Assembly (NCBI GenBank): GCA_964531335.1
Contig: CAZHEV010000009.1
Span: forward strand, 62,001-126,000
Source of the DNA: CAZHEV01 sp964531335 [NCBI: uncultured bacterium]
Lineage (GTDB): Bacteria > Eisenbacteria > RBG-16-71-46 > CAZHEV01
Direction of reading: 5' to 3'
Length of the DNA stretch: 64,000 nucleotides
In this document: positions 58,983-64,000 of the stretch, one piece after another
Layout of the letters: each line of letters begins with the position of its first letter
Numbering within the stretch: position 1 is the first letter of the stretch
Program-made: the position numbers and the translations under genes
The notes under the pieces: model-generated
The model's database searches: none
The model's input: only the letters and a program-made list of their open reading frames with translations
Told to the model about the DNA's origin: nothing

Positions 58983-60218
58983 CTAATGATCGCTTCTCAT
59001 CTCCCGGGCCAGGAACTTGATCTCGCTGAGATCGCGCCGCATCTCGCTCCATCCGTACCAGAGGGCATAGTCCGGATTGGCGTGGAAGGTGCCCTGGAAC
59101 GCCCGCATGCGATGCTTCAAGAACATCACGAAGAGCCGTTGCTCGATGGGGGTCGGCGCGTCATGAAATGAGAGAAGATCGGGGAACGCATGAGTGTAAC
59201 CTTCCGGCTTCTCCAATGTACCGTCCTCGTACAGGCCGGCCACGATACGAATGGCCTCGGCCATAAGGCGGTCCACCTCCCTTATCATCTCATCTCCCTT
59301 CGCCAACTCGGCGTCGGCGAAGTTGCCGGAGTGGCAATCCCCGCAAACCATCAGCATCTTGTCCCTCTCATGCTCCCAGTCGGCCTCGTTGAGCCTCGCC
59401 ACGTCGGCCGCCCGGATCGCCTCCAGCCGGTCGGTCGGATTGCCCTCGGGGTCGAGGACGCCCAGGGCCTGAAGGATGGCCTTCCTGTCGGCGGCCCATT
59501 CCTCGTCGGCGGGCATAGGGAGCCTCACCGCGAGGAAACCCCAGGCCGTGCGCACTTCGTGGTCTCCTCCCTGCATGTGGCATGTCTGACAGGTGGGGGC
59601 GGCGGCCGTCTCGGGAAGCGACCCGTTTTGCTTGAGCAAGTACCTGACCCCGTGCTTGGAAGTCGAGTACATCTCCCATTGAGGGTGATCGAATCCCATG
59701 TGACAGGTCTGACACGCCTGCGGCTGCCTGGCCTCCTTCACGGAGAAAAGATGGCGCGTGTGGCACGCATCGCACGAGGCGAGTCCGAAGCCGCTGCCCT
59801 CGGCTTGCAGCTTCTCTATCTCCTCGGGGGCCTTGAGCCCTATCTTGTGGCAGCCCCCGCACCCTTTCATCCCCTCGGTCATAGCGACCGGCTGCCAGTG
59901 GATGGTGGGCATCGCGTTCATCACGGTCCAGGCATGAGCATGTTTCCCCGCTGAGAACTGCTCCACCCTCTCCTCGTGACAAACGCGGCAGGTCTCCGGC
60001 GTGGGCCGCCTGACCAGGTCCACGTTTCCGGCTGAGTCGTGCTCGTCCCCGTGGCAGGCGGAGCAATAGACGTCGGCCTGGCTGTGCTTGCTCAGTTGCC
60101 AATCCGATACGATCTTCGGCGTGGCCTTCGAGTGGCAGTCAGCGCAGTTCTGCTGGGCCGCGCCGACAGAGGCAAGCAACAAACCTGCCAGAAAAAACGC
60201 GATTGCTCCGACCTTCAT
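58983..60218 (-). CDS. Octaheme cytochrome c, hydroxylamine-oxidoreductase-like
   Basis: 411 aa from ATG 60218 (AAGGAGGT 7-8 nt upstream). Signal peptide to about residue 21. Eight CxxCH sites: CADCH, CSACH, CRVCH, CGGCH, CDACH, CQTCH twice, CGDCH. GFDHPQWEMYSTSKHG matches the conserved stretch of the HAO/octaheme family. The C-terminal helical part (250-410) has no hemes except one. Periplasmic. Known relatives oxidise hydroxylamine or, as reverse enzymes, reduce nitrite or hydroxylamine. The crosslinking Tyr that makes HAO oxidative cannot be placed with certainty. Transcribed alone. Confidence 0.87.
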   Translation of the reverse strand: MKVGAIAFFLAGLLLASVGAAQQNCADCHSKATPKIVSDWQLSKHSQADVYCSACHGDEHDSAGNVDLVRRPTPETCRVCHEERVEQFSAGKHAHAWTVMNAMPTIHWQPVAMTEGMKGCGGCHKIGLKAPEEIEKLQAEGSGFGLASCDACHTRHLFSVKEARQPQACQTCHMGFDHPQWEMYSTSKHGVRYLLKQNGSLPETAAAPTCQTCHMQGGDHEVRTAWGFLAVRLPMPADEEWAADRKAILQALGVLDPEGNPTDRLEAIRAADVARLNEADWEHERDKMLMVCGDCHSGNFADAELAKGDEMIREVDRLMAEAIRIVAGLYEDGTLEKPEGYTHAFPDLLSFHDAPTPIEQRLFVMFLKHRMRAFQGTFHANPDYALWYGWSEMRRDLSEIKFLAREMRSDH

Positions 60219-60353
60219 ATCGAGACCTCCTTGGCGGGTCATGTCAGACAGGGCCGGCCGGCTCGCTGCCGCTTCCGGCGGGCCCGCTCCGTGCTGTGCG
60301 CGAGCGGGCCACAACGCCAACAACAGCGCCCATCGCGGGCGATCCATCGGAAC

Positions 60354-60383
60354 ACTCTAACGTAGCGTAAGTGTACCTGTCAA
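60354..60383 (-). promoter_or_regulatory. Promoter of the octaheme cytochrome gene
   Basis: Minus strand: -35 TTGACA (60378-60383), 18 nt, -10 TAGAGT (60354-60359). It predicts a leader of about 130 nt. Confidence 0.6.
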
Positions 60384-60453
60384 GCGGTCTCTCGCAATGG
60401 TCTTGCCGCCCCCGGCGACTCGATGTACGATCGGCGCAAGTTCGCTGTTCCCT

Positions 60454-60524
60454 GTTGATTTCAATCGGCCTCGCCCGTTGCGGACGAGCCGCTGACCGTT
60501 GATTTCGATTGGCCCCGCACGTTG
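60454..60524. repeat. Two imperfect 27-nt direct repeats, 44-nt period
   Basis: Copies at 60454-60480 and 60498-60524, both opening GTTGATTTC and closing CGTTG, with four differences. They lie between the divergent cytochrome and HD-domain genes, just upstream of the latter's ribosome site. Possible regulator-binding repeats. Confidence 0.65.
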
Positions 60525-60550
60525 GGAGACGACCGGAGGACACAGAAGAC

Positions 60551-61126
60551 ATGGAATTGACCAGAGATAACGCATACAAACTCCTGGCGGAGTTCACCAA
60601 GAACCAGAACCTGATCAAGCACGCGCTGGCCGTGGAGGCCGCGATGCGCGCGTACGCCGGGAAGTACGGGGAAGACGAGGAGAAGTGGGGGATCGTGGGA
60701 CTGCTGCACGATTTTGATTATGAGATCCATCCGACCGCCGAGGAGCACCCATCCAAGGGCGCGGACATGCTGAGGGAGCGCGGGTACCCGGAGGAGATAG
60801 TACGGGCGGTGCTGTCACACGCGAATCACATGGGCCTGGCACGGGAGACGCTTATGGAAAAGGCGCTCTACGCCGTGGACGAGATGACGGGCTTCATCAC
60901 CGCGGTGGCCCTGGTGCGGCCCAACAAGAGCATAATGGAGGTCCAGCCCAAGTCGGTGAAGAAGAAGATGAAGGACAAGGCGTTCGCCCGGCAGGTGAGC
61001 AGGGAGGACCTGGTACAGTCCGCGGAGCTGCTCGGAGTGGACCTGACCGAGCACATAGCTTTCGTGACGGATGCCATGAAGGGAGTAGCCGGGGACCTGG
61101 GCCTGCAGGGCACATCCGCCCAATAG
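60551..61126 (+). CDS. HD-domain phosphohydrolase-like protein
   Basis: 191 aa from ATG 60551 (GGAGGA 10 nt upstream). Compact HD domain: LIKHALAVEAAM gives the first His, GLLHDFDYEIHP the HD pair, and LSHANHMGL later His residues. Members of this group (related to HDIG hydrolases) are often uncharacterised nucleotide phosphohydrolases. No other domains, cytosolic. Confidence 0.88.
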   Translation: MELTRDNAYKLLAEFTKNQNLIKHALAVEAAMRAYAGKYGEDEEKWGIVGLLHDFDYEIHPTAEEHPSKGADMLRERGYPEEIVRAVLSHANHMGLARETLMEKALYAVDEMTGFITAVALVRPNKSIMEVQPKSVKKKMKDKAFARQVSREDLVQSAELLGVDLTEHIAFVTDAMKGVAGDLGLQGTSAQ

Positions 61127-61400
61127 AGGCCGGCCCTTCCTTCGGCCCCGCTCCGCGGCACCGAAAGCCGGCACTCCGCGCCCGGCTTGTCTCCTCCGCC
61201 GCCGCATCCTGAGCCATGCCCCCGCCATCGTCCCGCCGACCGGCCCGCGCCATATCGAAGCCATTTCCGCCCCTTTCGCCGTCATCCACCGGGCCCGCCG
61301 CGCGCCCAGCGGGACTATCCGGCCCGCCCAGGCGAGGCTCCCGCGCCCCTTCCCGCCTAAACCCGGCCCGCCGGACGGCCGATTCTTTATTTGGAAATGA

Positions 61401-61507
61401 ACGCCCTCCGGCCCGCACCTGGGCCCATGGCACGGATGGCCCAGGCCGGAGGGTTCTTGGGTGCCCCACGAGGGCGTACGCATTGGAGACCCCACCCTGC
61501 CGTGGGG
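61401..61507 (+). ncRNA. Candidate structured RNA leader of the zinc-ribbon gene
   Basis: Nested inverted repeats: CCCTCCGG (61404-61411) with CCGGAGGG (61446-61453), continuous on the 3' side with CCTGGGCC (61418-61425)/GGCCCAGG (61438-61445); a 6-nt bulge; 12-nt loop. ACGCCCT (61401-61407)/AGGGCGT (61471-61477) competes with the first stem. CCCCAC (61490-61495)/GTGGGG (61502-61507) competes with CCCCACG (61464-61470). It ends 13 nt before the ribosome site GGAGG. No known riboswitch class recognised. The preceding 61127-61400 holds nothing clear. Confidence 0.5.
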
Positions 61508-61532
61508 GATTAGTCAGCGAGGAGGCGGGAAA

Positions 61533-62060
61533 ATGAAGTGCCCGGCGTGCGGTAGCCAGTTGGAGAAGATGAGCGTCGATAACATCAAGGTGGATGTGTG
61601 CAGGCGCGGATGCGGAGGTATCTGGTTCGACCGCTTCGAGCTGGATAGAATGGACGAGGCGCACGAGGCGGCGGGCGAGCGCCTGCTCGAGTTGGACGTC
61701 GAATTTCACGCCAAGGTGGCCCGGTCCAAGAAGCGGAGCTGCCCAAAGTGCGACGGCCTGCTGATGATGCGGCACTACTTCAGCGTGCGGAAGAAGGTCG
61801 AGGTAGACGAGTGCCCTGGGTGCGCAGGCGTGTGGCTGGACGGTGACGAGCTGCGCAAGATCCGCAACGAGTTCGCTACCGAAGAAGAGCGGGAGAAGGC
61901 CGCTAACAGGTACTTCACGGAACTCTTCGAAGAGGACATCAAGAGGACGAAAACGGAGAGCGATGAGAGGCTGAAGAAGGCGAGGAAGTTCGCTCGCCTG
62001 TTCCGGTTCATATGCCCGACGTACTACATACCGGGCAAGCAATCCGGGGGTGCGTACTAG
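61533..62060 (+). CDS. Double zinc-ribbon (TFIIB-type) protein
   Basis: 175 aa from ATG 61533 (GGAGGCGGG upstream). Two copies of the zf-TFIIB-like module: MKCPACGSQLEKM with CRRGCGGIWFDRFEL, and CPKCDGLLMMRHYF with CPGCAGVWLDGDEL. Each has CxxC...CxxC-type ligands and the GxWxDxxEL helix typical of this bacterial family. The C-terminal third is a charged helix (EEREKAANRYFTELFEED). Role unknown; possibly nucleic-acid or protein binding. A structured leader lies upstream. Confidence 0.9.
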   Translation: MKCPACGSQLEKMSVDNIKVDVCRRGCGGIWFDRFELDRMDEAHEAAGERLLELDVEFHAKVARSKKRSCPKCDGLLMMRHYFSVRKKVEVDECPGCAGVWLDGDELRKIRNEFATEEEREKAANRYFTELFEEDIKRTKTESDERLKKARKFARLFRFICPTYYIPGKQSGGAY

Positions 62061-62174
62061 GCGCAGCCCTGGTGACCCGGCTGCAACGTGAATCTCCGGC
62101 CGGGACCGCGAAAAGTCGCGTAGCGCATAACGGACGCGCCCCGGGCGGACAGCGCCTGATTGGAGGGAAAAGAG

Positions 62175-63482
62175 ATGAAAGACCACATGGGATCCGCGGT
62201 TGCCGGGCTTGCGGCCGCGCTTCTCGCATGGGCCCTGCTGCTTCCGGCCTCCGGCCACTGCCAACTCGCCGGGACCCGGCCGGACGACCTGAACTTTTCG
62301 GAGGGGCTTACTGTAATCAAATCGCTGGAGACGATCTTTCCCGACGGCAAAGGCTTCAGGGTTCAAGCGCCCCTCGAGCCGGCCGGCGGCACGAACGAGG
62401 ACTTCGCTCGGCTTGTAAGAGCTTTCCGGGTGATCGTTCCGCACGACGTCACTGTCACCGAAGCCGCGCGAATGCTCATATCCGGAAGCTCGCCGTTCAC
62501 ACGCGTAATAGACACCGAGCAGCATACCGGGTTCCTCCCGGGACTGCCGGTGGGCTATGCGGGCGCGCCGGTCACCGCCAAGCTCGGCAAGAAGGTGATC
62601 GACATTCACTTCCTCACGGTGAACATGGACAGGTGGATGATCTGGGCTCGGGAGTGCTACTTCCCCATCTGGAAGGGGGACAGAGACCTACCGATACAGG
62701 AGTACGCGGCGGTGGTGTCTCAGTATCTCAGAAAGACGGACTTCGGAGAGGACAAGCCGCCGGAGCTGAAAGCCTCCTCGGTCGGCGCTCCCGACAAGGC
62801 GGACCTGTTCGGTAAGTACAACGACCAGAGACGCGGCGTGGCCGAGTTCGAGGAGTTGGCGGCGTCCTCTAGGGAGATGGAGCTCGACGTGGCCGAGGGC
62901 GTGACCGCCTTCAAGGCGGGCGGCGGCGCGGTGGAATGGCTCATCGAGCATAGAGAAAAGACCACTTTCTCCGACCGCAACCAGTCCGACATTCAACGGG
63001 CGTTCTACGATTTCATGGACGAGGGGCGGGACACCCAGGAGCTCAGGGCCCTGACCGCGGAGGTCCTGCGCGACCTCGATCCGGGTTGGTACTTCTACGC
63101 GGTGGACAAGTACGGCAGGGTGAGATTCGGTCCAATGCCTTGCGGCCGGGGGACGGATAGAGACTGCCTTTGGAGAGAGAGGCTCAAGTCATACGAGTGC
63201 CTGCTGTTTCCCGGACAGGAGATCGTCGCCGCGGGCGAGCTCGAGGTGACCGTGGAGGACGAAGTTCTGGAGGCGAGCCTGGAAGGGGCGGCCGCGCCGG
63301 CGCCCGGTATCGCCGCCGTCAACTCGTTCTCGAGCTACTACTACTACCGCCCGGATGCGAACAACCTGGAGAGGACGTTCCGGTCGAGCTCGGACCGGTA
63401 CCTCAGACAGGTGGGGCACCTTTTCGACGCCCTGACGGAGATGGGCATCGACATGGAAGGCGTCGAGGTATCCAAGTTCTGA
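62175..63482 (+). CDS. Exported hypothetical protein
   Basis: 435 aa from ATG 62175 (GGAGGGAAAAGAG upstream). The signal peptide ends near SGHCQ, residue about 29; the Cys might be a lipobox but the spacing is poor. The mature part is mixed alpha/beta with many acidic residues, four Cys including a CGRGTDRDCLW pair, and a run SSYYYYRPD near residue 395. No membrane helices, no recognised family. Probably periplasmic or surface-exposed. Monocistronic, ended by a strong terminator. Confidence 0.8.
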   Translation: MKDHMGSAVAGLAAALLAWALLLPASGHCQLAGTRPDDLNFSEGLTVIKSLETIFPDGKGFRVQAPLEPAGGTNEDFARLVRAFRVIVPHDVTVTEAARMLISGSSPFTRVIDTEQHTGFLPGLPVGYAGAPVTAKLGKKVIDIHFLTVNMDRWMIWARECYFPIWKGDRDLPIQEYAAVVSQYLRKTDFGEDKPPELKASSVGAPDKADLFGKYNDQRRGVAEFEELAASSREMELDVAEGVTAFKAGGGAVEWLIEHREKTTFSDRNQSDIQRAFYDFMDEGRDTQELRALTAEVLRDLDPGWYFYAVDKYGRVRFGPMPCGRGTDRDCLWRERLKSYECLLFPGQEIVAAGELEVTVEDEVLEASLEGAAAPAPGIAAVNSFSSYYYYRPDANNLERTFRSSSDRYLRQVGHLFDALTEMGIDMEGVEVSKF

Positions 63483-63589
63483 ACCGCGCGTCGCCGATCG
63501 CGTCTCGGGCGAGCGCCTGAGCCCGCGACAGCCGGCCTTGGGGGACCGATCGTCCGGAATGGCCGGGCCTTCAACCTGCTTTCATGCTA

Positions 63590-63627
63590 GAATCAGCGCC
63601 GAAACCACTCGGCGCTGATTCCTTTTT
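63590..63627 (+). terminator. Rho-independent terminator
   Basis: 13-bp perfect stem GAATCAGCGCCGA (63590-63602) / TCGGCGCTGATTC (63609-63621), 6-nt loop, then CTTTTT. It ends the transcript of the exported hypothetical gene. Confidence 0.95.
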
Positions 63628-63682
63628 CCGCCCGGGCCGCCGCCTTCGCCGCCCGGACAAAGCACTTGGAAGACGCTCTGCC

Positions 63683-64000
63683 ATGGCTCCTGATGAATTC
63701 AGATGCGGATACGTGCCGATCATCGGCCGCCCCAACGTCGGCAAGTCCACGCTCGCCAACAGCATGCTCCAGTTCAAGCTGTCGGCTGTAACCAGGAAGC
63801 CACAGACGACGAGACACCGGACTCTCGGCATTCTTACCGGCGAGAATTACCAGATGATCCTCTTGGACACGCCGGGGATATTCGGCCCCTCTTACCGCTT
63901 GCAGGAGCTTCTGGTAAAGTCGGCCGTCGCCGCGATCGAAGAAGGCGACGCAGTGCTGCTCATGTCGGAGCCCAAGCCCGATTCCTTCTCCGACCGGGCG
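63683..64000 (+). CDS. era: GTPase Era, 3' end outside window
   Basis: 106 codons visible from ATG 63683, open to the window edge. G1 loop IIGRPNVGKSTLANSML, switch region VTRKPQTTRHRTLGI, G3 LLDTPGIFGP, all as in Era, the 30S-assembly GTPase. The KH domain would lie beyond the window. The ribosome site is weak (TTGGAAG). Confidence 0.93.
   Translation, partial: MAPDEFRCGYVPIIGRPNVGKSTLANSMLQFKLSAVTRKPQTTRHRTLGILTGENYQMILLDTPGIFGPSYRLQELLVKSAVAAIEEGDAVLLMSEPKPDSFSDRA

Noticed and set aside
58735-59052. 105-codon frame upstream of dinB on the minus strand
   Set aside because: Overlaps the end of the cytochrome gene, no ribosome site, Arg/Pro/Gly-rich composition and no recognisable family.
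60454-60524. Possible CRISPR repeat pair
   Set aside because: Only two imperfect copies, a 17-nt spacer, and no cas gene in the window.
61461-61532. In-frame GTG extension of the zinc-ribbon protein
   Set aside because: It would translate through the predicted RNA structure, and GGAGG lies at proper distance from ATG 61533, where the zinc ribbon starts.

Overview
The window is GC-rich, densely coded chromosomal DNA from a Gram-negative bacterium. The Gram-negative reading rests on an outer-membrane beta-barrel protein, Lol-type lipoproteins and periplasmic multiheme cytochromes c. Two multiheme cytochromes, a flavodiiron oxygen reductase and a GTP-type PEP carboxykinase suggest an anaerobic or microaerophilic respirer. 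The gene families (DUF4416, DUF6941, SpoVR/PrkA/YeaH, UPF0145) would fit a deltaproteobacterial-like or FCB-related candidate lineage, but I cannot name the phylum from sequence alone. Two genome habits stand out: the Ile codon ATA is common despite the high GC, and TTG is a frequent start codon, three times overlapping the upstream stop as TTGA.

Layout. 1-4.0 kb (+): a membrane-anchored hexaheme cytochrome, a triple-PAS histidine kinase and three single-domain response regulators, which look like one redox-signalling operon. 4.3-6.2 kb (+): PEP carboxykinase. 6.3-7.1 kb (-): a two-gene cassette (Cys-rich lipoprotein and a small membrane protein) lying between two identical 34-nt hairpins. 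7.4-15.2 kb (-): a complete F-type ATP synthase operon (atpZ, a fused atpI-atpB, atpE, atpF, atpH, atpA, atpG, atpD, atpC) ending at a strong terminator. 15.4-16.3 kb (-): queF and a DUF6941 gene. 16.6-18.4 kb (+): an RsuA-family pseudouridine synthase and a BsuPI-domain lipoprotein. 18.4-19.6 kb: a decayed spacer with a 157-bp copied piece of the neighbouring regulator gene and a DUF4143-ATPase remnant. 19.6-22.5 kb (-): a chemoreceptor-like membrane protein and a REC-GAF-degenerate HD-GYP regulator.

23-29.7 kb holds an unknown gene (+) and then minus-strand operons: beta-barrel protein, guaB, QueG-like ferredoxin and DUF4416; flavodiiron protein; UPF0145 and cupin. 29.9-36.1 kb (+) is the conserved cluster tRNA(CAT)-tilS-hpt-ftsH-folP-cdaA. 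36.1-39.3 kb (-): DUF885 peptidase, thiL and a cold-shock protein with a long leader. 39.9-47.5 kb (+): a 5'-nucleotidase, a long-form guaA, and a HEAT-repeat/HD-GYP gene pair sharing an N-terminal domain. 47.5-52.9 kb (-): the prkA-yeaH-spoVR stress operon with an extra unknown gene and a sigma54-like promoter. 53.3-58.6 kb (-): a DNA-repair operon, dinB-DUF72-mrfA-mrfB, preceded by a palindromic operator candidate. 59-60.2 kb (-): an octaheme cytochrome resembling hydroxylamine oxidoreductase. 60.5-64 kb (+): HD-domain protein, double zinc-ribbon protein behind a structured leader, an unknown exported protein, a strong terminator and the start of era.

The strongest candidates for something undescribed are the HEAT/HD-GYP pair with its shared FYPxGH domain, the atpI-atpB fusion, the dinB-mrfAB operon with its own operator, and the Cys-rich lipoprotein cassette between duplicated hairpins. 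No CRISPR array, insertion sequence, rRNA, origin or prophage was seen.
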